Source of the DNA: Flavobacteriales bacterium CG_4_9_14_3_um_filter_32_8 | Lineage (GTDB): Bacteria; Bacteroidota; Bacteroidia; Flavobacteriales_E; Vicingaceae | DNA length: 10,310 nt | Direction: 5' to 3' | Assembly: GCA_002790175.1 (NCBI GenBank) | Contig: PFUQ01000042.1 | Location: 1-10,310 of the forward strand | Part shown: piece by piece, positions 1 through 6,166 of the stretch | Position numbering within the stretch: the first letter of the stretch is position 1 | Layout: each line of letters starts with the position of its first letter | Notes under the pieces: model-generated | What the model was told of the DNA's origin: nothing | Databases searched by the model: none | What the model saw: only the letters and a program-made list of their open reading frames with translations | Made by a program: the position numbers and the translations under genes

Positions 1-1
1 A

Positions 2-496
2 GTAACCTTAATTAATCCTACATTCAACTTTATTGATCAGTCATTTGGAGCAGATTTCTGGTACTGGACTTTTGGTGATTTAACCAGCGATTCGATTAAC
101 CAAAATCCTACACATACTTATCAGGATACTGGTTACTACAATGTGACTCTTTTGGTAACCAACATTTACGGTTGCACAGATTTAGCTACTCAAACCGTTA
201 GGGTACGTCCTGATTTCTTCTTTGCTGCTCCCAACACATTTACACCAAATGGAGATGGTGTTAACGATGTTTTCTTTCCAGGAGCAATGTTAGGTGCTAG
301 TGCAAAAAATTATGACTTCTTTATCTTCAATCGATGGGGTGAAATTATTTTTGAAGGGCACGACCTTAAGGATGGTTGGGATGGTACTTACAAAGGAAAA
401 CTAGTTCAAAATGGTGTCTATGTGTGGACCATCGAAGTTACTGACCTCGAAAATACAGTGTATAACTATATTGGACATGTTAATGTGCTCCATTAA
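2..496 (+). CDS. 3' end of a PKD-domain protein with T9SS type B (gliding-motility-associated) C-terminal sorting domain
   Basis: The gene enters from the left edge; frame 2 is open from base 2 and ends at TAA 494-496, giving 164 visible residues. Residues about 10-65 fit a PKD fold, with WTFGD (22-26) and the PTHTY...G-Y-V pattern (36-48). Residues about 72-164 fit the CHU_C / type B sorting domain: NTFTPNGDGVND (78-89), FNRWG (109-113), WDG (126-128) and NGVYVW (137-142). In this family the domain directs an exported protein through the type IX secretion system to the cell surface or medium. The protein is therefore probably a large secreted, repeat-rich adhesin or enzyme whose functional part lies outside the window. 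A GTG at 143 is internal to the PKD domain and is not a start. The gene is followed by its own strong terminator, so it ends its transcription unit. The domain call is firm; the function of the whole protein cannot be known from here. Confidence 0.93.
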   Translation, partial: VTLINPTFNFIDQSFGADFWYWTFGDLTSDSINQNPTHTYQDTGYYNVTLLVTNIYGCTDLATQTVRVRPDFFFAAPNTFTPNGDGVNDVFFPGAMLGASAKNYDFFIFNRWGEIIFEGHDLKDGWDGTYKGKLVQNGVYVWTIEVTDLENTVYNYIGHVNVLH

Positions 497-520
497 CTAT
501 TGTATTTATTAACCCTACCA

Positions 521-555
521 AAAACTACCAGAAATTAATTTCTGGTAGTTTTTTT
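521..555 (+). terminator. Rho-independent terminator after the T9SS substrate gene
   Basis: A perfect inverted repeat pairs 521-534 with 539-552 (core CTACCAGAAA / TTTCTGGTAG) around a TTAA loop and runs into seven T residues at 549-555. It lies 25 nt after the stop codon. The left arm starts with four A, so it could also act on the minus strand, but no minus-strand gene ends nearby. Confidence 0.88.
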
Positions 556-631
556 ATATTGCAAATTTTTTTTTGAGTAGAGGTGCTATATGAATATAGA
601 ACCCCATACTAGAAGAAATAAATTATCTTAG

Positions 632-793
632 CCCACATTATTCATAACAAAACAGCGTGTATGTTATGAATGCGTGATTGGTAGTGGGAAGCAATGTGGG
701 AAACCCCGACTTTACAATAACCCATTTTTGGGTCATTGTAAATGTCCAAAAGTGTTGTTATTGTAGGTCGTCAGAAAAATTCGCAAATTTTTC
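632..793. other. Highly structured intergenic block (nested and alternative inverted repeats)
   Basis: This block fills the second half of the 300-base gap 497-796. Visible pairings: CCCACATT 632-639 with AATGTGGG 693-700; inside it TTCATAAC 641-648 with GTTATGAA 663-670; a hairpin 711-742 (TTTACAAT and ACCC paired with GGGT and ATTGTAAA, one A-C mismatch, loop ATTTTT); and GAAAAATT 774-781 with AATTTTTC 786-793. The left arm of the 711-742 hairpin can instead pair further right: CGAC 707-710 plus TACAATAAC 713-721 match GTTATTGTA 757-765 plus GTCG 767-770. No reading frame of note is present. It could be a structured RNA, a palindromic repeat of REP or MITE type, or a decayed element. I do not recognise a named family. 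556-631 holds only a short CTATAT-GA-ATATAG palindrome (586-599). Confidence 0.6.
774..793 (-). terminator. Possible weak terminator hairpin after the polyprenyl synthase gene
   Basis: On the minus strand an 8-bp stem (GAAAAATT / AATTTTTC, loop TGCG) starts 3 nt after the TAA stop at 797-799. The stem is AT-rich, and its only U-run is inside the 3' arm, so it is a poor match to a classical terminator. It is also the last element of the structured block 632-793 and may belong to that instead. Confidence 0.35.
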
Positions 794-796
794 GGG

Positions 797-1771
797 TTAG
801 TTTTCTCTTTTCATTAAGGATTTCGCAAAATTCTCAAAAACTAGTTTTTTTTCGGCTGAAGCATCGATACTATCTAAGTGAGAGATAGCAGTATTGTAGA
901 ATAAATTCATCTCATCCAAAGCCAATTGCTTAATGTTGAGCTCGTTAAAAATTATTTTTACTTTATTCACTTTAGCATCATCGTCCAACACTTTTGATGT
1001 AAGGCAAAAATCGAGCTCTTTTTTGATTCTACCAGTGGCTAATTCCGTTGCTTTTAGAAGCAAATAAGTTTTTTTGTTGGAAATAATATCGCCACCAATT
1101 CTTTTCCCAAATTTATCAGGGTTCCCATATAAATCCAAAACATCGTCCATTAACTGAAAAGCAATGCCTAGGTTTTTACCAAACTCGTAAATGTGATTGG
1201 CATCTTCAATTTTAGCGTTGGCAAGAACGGCTCCTATCTTTAAACTACCACCCAATAAAACTGCAGTTTTTAATGCTATCATTTTTAAATAATCATCGAT
1301 AGAAACAGTTAATGAAGTTTCAAAATTCATGTCGAATTGTTGCCCTTCGCACACCTGAATTGCAGTGGTATTAAAAATAGCTAATATCTCTAGGAGGTGA
1401 GTTTTATTGCTTTTACTTAATAACTGTATCGCTTGTATCAACATCACATCGCCAGAAAGTATGGCAATATTGGCATTCCACTTTTCATAAACGCTTTTTT
1501 TACCTCTTCTTAGAGGGGCATTATCCAAAATATCATCATGAACTAAAGTGAAATTATGAAAAACCTCAATTGCCAAAGCCGCATTTAGAGCATCTTCTTG
1601 TTTGCCACCAAACAAATCGTTGGCTAATAGTAAAAGAGCTGGTCGAATTCTTTTCCCTCCAATAGTTAAGGAATAGGCTATCGGTTCATATAATTCAATA
1701 GGTATTTTGGTTGATGAATTTTTTTTTAACGCCTCTTCAACAACTCCTATGTAATGTAAAATTTTTTGCAT
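797..1771 (-). CDS. All-trans polyprenyl diphosphate synthase (probably geranylgeranyl-type)
   Basis: A 324-residue cytosolic prenyltransferase that would condense isopentenyl diphosphate with an allylic diphosphate. All family landmarks are present: GKR at 39-41, the first Asp-rich motif DDILD at 79-83 followed by RRGK (88-91), GQQFD at 143-147, KT at 168-169, the second Asp-rich motif DDVLD at 209-213, and the lysine-rich GKRIGGD...NKKT stretch (222-235). The length is normal for the family. The first motif has the short DDxxD form with Phe74 five residues upstream and no two-residue insertion; this is the pattern of type I (archaeal-like) GGPP synthases rather than bacterial FPP synthases, so a C20 product is likely but not proven. 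A longer-chain product for quinone side chains is the alternative. It is the last gene of the operon: its ATG lies 5 nt after the stop of the SDR gene. No Shine-Dalgarno is seen, as is usual in this phylum. Confidence 0.93.
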   Translation of the reverse strand: MQKILHYIGVVEEALKKNSSTKIPIELYEPIAYSLTIGGKRIRPALLLLANDLFGGKQEDALNAALAIEVFHNFTLVHDDILDNAPLRRGKKSVYEKWNANIAILSGDVMLIQAIQLLSKSNKTHLLEILAIFNTTAIQVCEGQQFDMNFETSLTVSIDDYLKMIALKTAVLLGGSLKIGAVLANAKIEDANHIYEFGKNLGIAFQLMDDVLDLYGNPDKFGKRIGGDIISNKKTYLLLKATELATGRIKKELDFCLTSKVLDDDAKVNKVKIIFNELNIKQLALDEMNLFYNTAISHLDSIDASAEKKLVFENFAKSLMKREN

Positions 1772-1776
1772 GTATT

Positions 1777-2721
1777 CTACTTAATAAAACGAATATCTTG
1801 GAGTATTTTTTTTAACCCATCTTCAAGCGATATTAGTTCTTGTTTTAATAAACCTTGCATTAAAGTTATGTCAGGATTTCTTCTGGTCATGTCTCCTTCA
1901 GCTAAAGGTGGTAAATGTATTATTTTAGATTTTGAATTGGTTAATTTGATAATGAGTCGTGCCAAATCAAGTATGGATGTTTCAATATTATTACCAATGT
2001 TGATGGTTTTGTTTTTATAATTTTCATTAAAGGCTGCAGTAATACATGCATGGATGTTATTCTTAATAAAACAAAAAGTTCGTGTTTGTGAACCATCTCC
2101 ATACACAGTAATATCTTTATTATTCAACGCCAAATTGATAAATTTTGAGATAACAAAATCCTTGGCTTGTTTGGAACCATAGGTATTAAAGAATCTAAAA
2201 ATGGTATAATCTAAACCAAATTCCTGTTTATATGATTTTAAAAAAGCTTCTCCCACATTTTTAACAATGGCGTAAGGTAATCTTGAGTTTAAAGGCGTAG
2301 TTTCTTCGTTTTGAGGGTATTCTACCGGTTCTCCATAAACTTCTGATGAAGAAGAGTATATTACACGTTTAACACCTGTGTTTTTTGATAAATTAAGAAT
2401 GTTTTTAATGCCAGTAATGTCGTTTAAAACTCTTACAGGGTTTTCTAAAGTTCTTTTTACACCAACCAAAGCGGCATAATGAAATACATAATCGAAAGAG
2501 AAAGTGTGGAATACACTAGTAATTTCATCTTCGTGATTTACATCACATTGAATAAACTTTAAATTATCATATTTACTTTTTGGCAATTTTTCTCTAGAGC
2601 CAGTCTGAAGATTATCAACCACCACAATGAAATATTTTGGGTTGTTAATCAGTTCTTCAACTAAACTACTTCCAATAAAACCAGCTCCTCCAGTAACTAA
2701 TATTTGAGTTTTATTATTCAT
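1777..2721 (-). CDS. Extended-SDR NAD-dependent nucleotide-sugar epimerase/dehydratase
   Basis: Start taken at ATG 2719-2721 (314 residues). A TTG at 2727 would add only two residues, whereas the ATG sits in an ATGAATAA overlap of 8 nt with the rmlA stop, a layout typical of translational coupling. The Rossmann motif TGGAGFIG is at 10-17, the NAD-ribose acidic residue at Asp36, the Ser-rich SSSSEVYG at 123-130, the catalytic YxxxK as Tyr150/Lys154, FNTYG at about 178-182 and GDGSQTRTF at 208-216. The family acts on UDP- or dTDP-sugars in the cytosol. Glu127 in SEVYG resembles dehydratases and UDP-glucuronate decarboxylases (TDEVYG or TSEVYG), while the PYAIVK context looks more like 4-epimerases. 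The exact reaction is therefore left open. Lying directly after rmlA, it could act on dTDP-glucose, but it lacks the full TDEVYG of RmlB. Confidence 0.9.
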   Translation of the reverse strand: MNNKTQILVTGGAGFIGSSLVEELINNPKYFIVVVDNLQTGSREKLPKSKYDNLKFIQCDVNHEDEITSVFHTFSFDYVFHYAALVGVKRTLENPVRVLNDITGIKNILNLSKNTGVKRVIYSSSSEVYGEPVEYPQNEETTPLNSRLPYAIVKNVGEAFLKSYKQEFGLDYTIFRFFNTYGSKQAKDFVISKFINLALNNKDITVYGDGSQTRTFCFIKNNIHACITAAFNENYKNKTINIGNNIETSILDLARLIIKLTNSKSKIIHLPPLAEGDMTRRNPDITLMQGLLKQELISLEDGLKKILQDIRFIK

Positions 2722-3577
2722 TAGCAATTTGCATTAAGTAATTTCCATAACCACTTTTAAGCAATGGTGTTGCTAAAGCAATTAATTGTTGTTTTGTAAT
2801 AAATCCTTTTTGATAAGCTATTTCCTCTAAACAACCAATTTTAAGACCTTGACGTTCCTCAATAACTTGCACAAAATTAGAGGCTTGCATTAATGAAGCG
2901 TGGGTTCCAGTATCTAACCAAGCAGTACCTCGGTCTAAAACACCAACTTTTAATTGTTGTTTTTTAAGATAGGCACTATTAATATCGGTTATTTCATATT
3001 CTCCTCGAGCACTAGGCTTTAAATTCTTTGCAATTTCTATTACTGAGTTATCATAAAAATAAAGACCAGGTACGGCATAATGAGATTTAGGGTTTATAGG
3101 TTTTTCCTCAATAGAAATAACATTTTGATTTTTATCGAACTCAACAACTCCATATCTTTTTGGGTCAGAAACATGGTAGGCAAAAACAATTCCTCCTTTT
3201 GGATTGGTGTTTTCAATTAATAAATCATCTAAACCAGTTCCATAAAAAATGTTATCGCCCAAAATAAGTGCAACTTGATCTTCACCAATAAAATCTTCAC
3301 CAATAACAAAAGCTTGTGCTAACCCATTTGGAACCTCTTGTATGGCATAACTAAATTTACATCCAAACTGTGTTCCATCACTTAATAATTTTTTAAAGCT
3401 TGCACAATCTTCGGGAGTTGTTATTATTAATATTTCTTTTATTCCTGCTCGCATTAAAATAGAGAGGGGGTAGTAAATCATGGGTTTGTCGTAAACGGGC
3501 ATTAATTGTTTACTAACAGCTAATGTTAATGGGTGTAAACGAGTGCCAGAACCTCCTGCTAAAACAATTCCTTTCAT
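2714..3577 (-). CDS. rfbA: Glucose-1-phosphate thymidylyltransferase
   Basis: A 287-residue cytosolic enzyme (RmlA) that makes dTDP-glucose from dTTP and glucose 1-phosphate, the first step to dTDP-rhamnose and related deoxysugars. The nucleotide-binding signature LAGGSGTRLHPLT is at 6-18, followed by SKQLMPVYDKPM (22-33). LGDNIFYG (106-113) carries the metal-binding Asp108. Further family signatures are EEKP (157-160), GLYFYD (171-176), RGEYEITDIN (191-200) and AWLDTGTH (219-226). Length and motif order match the short RmlA class throughout. The ATG at 3577 lies 3 nt after the stop of the RND gene, and its 3' end overlaps the SDR start, so all three are probably cotranscribed. rmlB, rmlC and rmlD are not visible in this window. 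Assignment is confident; the sugar finally made is not known. Confidence 0.96.
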   Translation of the reverse strand: MKGIVLAGGSGTRLHPLTLAVSKQLMPVYDKPMIYYPLSILMRAGIKEILIITTPEDCASFKKLLSDGTQFGCKFSYAIQEVPNGLAQAFVIGEDFIGEDQVALILGDNIFYGTGLDDLLIENTNPKGGIVFAYHVSDPKRYGVVEFDKNQNVISIEEKPINPKSHYAVPGLYFYDNSVIEIAKNLKPSARGEYEITDINSAYLKKQQLKVGVLDRGTAWLDTGTHASLMQASNFVQVIEERQGLKIGCLEEIAYQKGFITKQQLIALATPLLKSGYGNYLMQIANE

Positions 3578-3580
3578 AGT

Positions 3581-6025
3581 TTATTTTATTTCTTGATGTT
3601 GAATAGGTTTTACCTCTAATTTATCTAAATTAATATCTTCTTCGTCGTCAAAAAATTCTATTAACGCCTCTCTTTTAAAAGCCCTAGTTGTTAATGCCTT
3701 GTCTAAAGATAATAATAAAGATGGTAATACCAATAAATCAGCAAGTATTGCAAACAATAGTGTAACTGAAACTAAAAATCCTAAGGCAATTGTGCCACCA
3801 AAACTTGAAACGGTAAACACGCCAAACCCAAAAAATAAGATAATGGAAGTATAAATCATGCTAGGACTTGTTTCTCTTAAGGCAATATAAACAGATTCTT
3901 TAATGTTCCATTTGTGGTGTTTTAATTCTTGTTTATATTTCGCTAAAAAATGGATAGTATCGTCAACTGCAATTCCAAAAGCGATACTAAAAATTAAAAT
4001 GGTTGATGGTTTGATGGGGACACTAAAAAACCCCATTAAACCTGCTGTTGTGATTAATGGAATTAGGTTTGGAGATAACGAAACGATAACCATTCTAAAA
4101 GAAGAAAATAAAACAGACATTAAAGAAGCAATTAATATAATAGCTAACAATAAACTAGTAATAAGATTATGTACTAAATAATGGGTTCCTTTTAAAAATA
4201 CGACACTTGTTCCTGTTAAAGTTACTTTATATTCTGCTGGTGAAAAAATAGAATCGATTTTTGGTCGAATTTCACTGAGTAGCACATCCATTTCTTTGGT
4301 GCCAATATCAGCGATTTGAAAACTTACTCTGGTTACTTGATTTTCATCATCAATGAAAGCAGAAAATTTGTTTTTTCGGCTATCATTTTGAACATATTTT
4401 TTGAGTTTTTTTAATTCAGTTGCAGGTGGTAGGATATAAAATTTTGGATTGCCTTTTTTATAGGCTTGATAACTAAATTTGATTGCTTCTGTGATGGATA
4501 GCGGTTTTGAAAATTCTTTATATGCACTTAATTCTCTTTGTAATTTTTGTATTTTATACAGCACTTTTGCATTATCAGCAAAAACTCCATTTTTTGTTTT
4601 TGTATCAATAACTACTTCAAAAGGCATAACACCATTAAAATGACTTTCAAAAAACATTAAATCTTCAACAATTGGATCATGTTTTGGTAAATCATCTATA
4701 ATATTTCCTGTAGTGGTAATTAGAGAAATCCCATAAATACTTATTGAAACAATAAGAATGGTTACCATATAAATAGCTTTTCGGTGATATTTAACAAGAT
4801 GTTCAATACCCATAATAATTTTCGCCATTTTTTTATTCTCCAAATGTTTGATATGACGTTTTTTTGGAGGAGTTAAAAAACTAAAAACAATAGGTATTAT
4901 AAGTAAGGATAGAAAAAAAACAAGAATAATAGAAATGGATGCAAGAACTCCAAATTCTACCAATATAGAGCTTTTAGTAAAAATAAAGGTAGCAAATCCA
5001 ATCGCAGTTGTTGTATTGGTTAAAAAGATAGCAGTTCCAATTTTTTGAATAACCCTGCTCAATGCTTTTATTTGATTGCCATGATTTTTATATTCGGTGT
5101 GGTATTTATTTAATAAAAAAATACAATTAGGAATACCAATAACAATAATAAGTGGAGGAATTAATCCAGTTAGAATAGTAATGTGATACCCAAAAAGGGA
5201 CTGAATTCCTAACGACCAAACTACTCCAACGCAAACTACTAACATAGAATATAGCATGGCTTTAAAAGACCTAAAAAATAGATATAGGATAAGAGCTGTA
5301 ATTAAAACAGACAAGAGAATAAATAACTGAATCTCATCTTTCATTTTGGTAGTGGAATTCGCTCTAATATAAGGAAGCCCCGATTTATGTACTTTTATTC
5401 CTGTCTTTACCTCAAAATCCAAAACTTCCGCATCAATTTGCTCAAATAATTCATCACGGTATTTTGAGTTGAGCACGTTGGTATCAATAGTAATGGCTAT
5501 TAAAGTAGTGGAAGATGAATCTATAAATAAGTATCCATTATAAAATGGAAGATTTTTTAATACATCTTTTAAACTATCTAATTCTGCTTGTGTTTCTGGT
5601 TTTTTCTTTACTATTTGTTCAAAGTCAAAACGATTTTCGGCGGTGTCTTTTTTTAAAGAATAATAATTTGCAATAGATAATGCTTCGGTTATTCCATTAA
5701 CGATAGTATCTTTTCCATTTTTAACAAAATCAACCTTAATGTTTTTGATATGATAAGTTAAGTCATACCACGCATTAAAATTAGCTAGTTTAAATAAATT
5801 TTTATCACTTATTCCCGCAACTACAATACTTCCGTCTTTTCCAAATTTATTTTTAAATTGCTCGTATTCGATGTAAGTTGTATCAGATTGTGGGAGCATT
5901 TGAGCCATTTGGTAGCTCATAGTGACAAATTGAGAACGATACCCCATAAAAGCCGTTCCTAATCCTAATAAAATTAAAATCAGAAGACGATTTCTTAATA
6001 TTAATCTAGAAAGTTTAAACCACAT
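3581..6025 (-). CDS. RND/MMPL-superfamily exporter (predicted lipid or hydrophobic-compound transporter)
   Basis: An 814-residue inner-membrane protein with the duplicated 6+6 plan of the RND superfamily. Predicted membrane helices are near 10-28, 233-251, 256-276, 281-305, 330-350, 356-384, then 417-437, 619-640, 644-666, 672-694, 718-740 and 745-772. Two large periplasmic loops (about 30-230 and 440-615) follow the first helix of each half. The second half carries FSIAFGIAVDDTIHFLAKY (679-697), the intramembrane acidic signature of the family (Asp688, Asp689). The equivalent first-half segment GIPNCIFLLNKYH (297-309) lacks acidic residues, so only one half appears suited to proton coupling. 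Size and plan fit the COG1033/MMPL/HpnN group rather than AcrB-type pumps (about 1,000 residues), and no MFP or OMF partner gene is adjacent. It is the first gene of the operon with rmlA, the SDR and the prenyl synthase. Substrate unknown; a lipid, glycolipid or isoprenoid is a reasonable inference. Confidence 0.9.
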   Translation of the reverse strand: MWFKLSRLILRNRLLILILLGLGTAFMGYRSQFVTMSYQMAQMLPQSDTTYIEYEQFKNKFGKDGSIVVAGISDKNLFKLANFNAWYDLTYHIKNIKVDFVKNGKDTIVNGITEALSIANYYSLKKDTAENRFDFEQIVKKKPETQAELDSLKDVLKNLPFYNGYLFIDSSSTTLIAITIDTNVLNSKYRDELFEQIDAEVLDFEVKTGIKVHKSGLPYIRANSTTKMKDEIQLFILLSVLITALILYLFFRSFKAMLYSMLVVCVGVVWSLGIQSLFGYHITILTGLIPPLIIVIGIPNCIFLLNKYHTEYKNHGNQIKALSRVIQKIGTAIFLTNTTTAIGFATFIFTKSSILVEFGVLASISIILVFFLSLLIIPIVFSFLTPPKKRHIKHLENKKMAKIIMGIEHLVKYHRKAIYMVTILIVSISIYGISLITTTGNIIDDLPKHDPIVEDLMFFESHFNGVMPFEVVIDTKTKNGVFADNAKVLYKIQKLQRELSAYKEFSKPLSITEAIKFSYQAYKKGNPKFYILPPATELKKLKKYVQNDSRKNKFSAFIDDENQVTRVSFQIADIGTKEMDVLLSEIRPKIDSIFSPAEYKVTLTGTSVVFLKGTHYLVHNLITSLLLAIILIASLMSVLFSSFRMVIVSLSPNLIPLITTAGLMGFFSVPIKPSTILIFSIAFGIAVDDTIHFLAKYKQELKHHKWNIKESVYIALRETSPSMIYTSIILFFGFGVFTVSSFGGTIALGFLVSVTLLFAILADLLVLPSLLLSLDKALTTRAFKREALIEFFDDEEDINLDKLEVKPIQHQEIK

Positions 6026-6046
6026 ACACTTATCTTACTGCTCAGA

Positions 6047-6066
6047 ATTTGTAATATACAAATATC
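6047..6066 (-). promoter_or_regulatory. Possible promoter box overlapped by a 17-bp inverted repeat, upstream of the RND operon
   Basis: 6047-6063 is a perfect inverted repeat ATTTGTA-ATA-TACAAAT, 22 bp upstream of the RND start codon. On the minus strand, GATATTTG (6059-6066) matches the Bacteroidetes -7 consensus TAnnTTTG at all fixed positions but the first T. No TTG was found at the expected upstream distance. The repeat would cover the predicted transcription start, so it could be an operator or a short 5' leader hairpin. Confidence 0.35.
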
Positions 6067-6129
6067 AAAATTTATCCTATAAAGGTTAAGAGATAAACTG
6101 AAATATTTATGATTTCAATATTTTTTATT

Positions 6130-6166
6130 GCGGAAAATAATTGAGCATATTTATCTATTTTTCCGC
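6130..6166 (-). other. Inverted repeat spanning the stop codon of the binding-protein gene
   Basis: GCGGAAAA (6130-6137) pairs with TTTTCCGC (6159-6166), leaving a 21-nt loop that contains the TAG stop at 6155-6157. It might slow or end transcription, but no U-run follows on either strand, so a terminator call is not justified. Confidence 0.3.

Noticed and set aside
143..145. GTG start for a 117-residue protein
   Set aside because: The frame is open to the window edge, and residues before it complete a PKD domain, so the GTG is an internal valine.
632..793. Integron attC site or CRISPR array
   Set aside because: No GTTRRRY/RYYYAAC core pair at the ends, and no regularly spaced direct repeats with spacers.
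1766..2020. Plus-strand frame of 84 codons
   Set aside because: Lies antisense inside the SDR gene, which has clear family motifs; no family resemblance and low-complexity hydrophobic translation.
2722..2727. TTG start adding two residues to the SDR
   Set aside because: The ATG at 2721 gives a compact ATGAATAA coupling with the rmlA stop and a normal distance to the TGGAGFIG motif.
3903..4181. Plus-strand frame of 92 codons
   Set aside because: Fully antisense to the RND exporter; its translation mirrors the membrane segments and shows no family signature.
6098..6117. Short inverted repeat TGAAAT / ATTTCA in the gap before the RND gene
   Set aside because: Six AT-rich base pairs are expected by chance in this composition, and no U-run follows.
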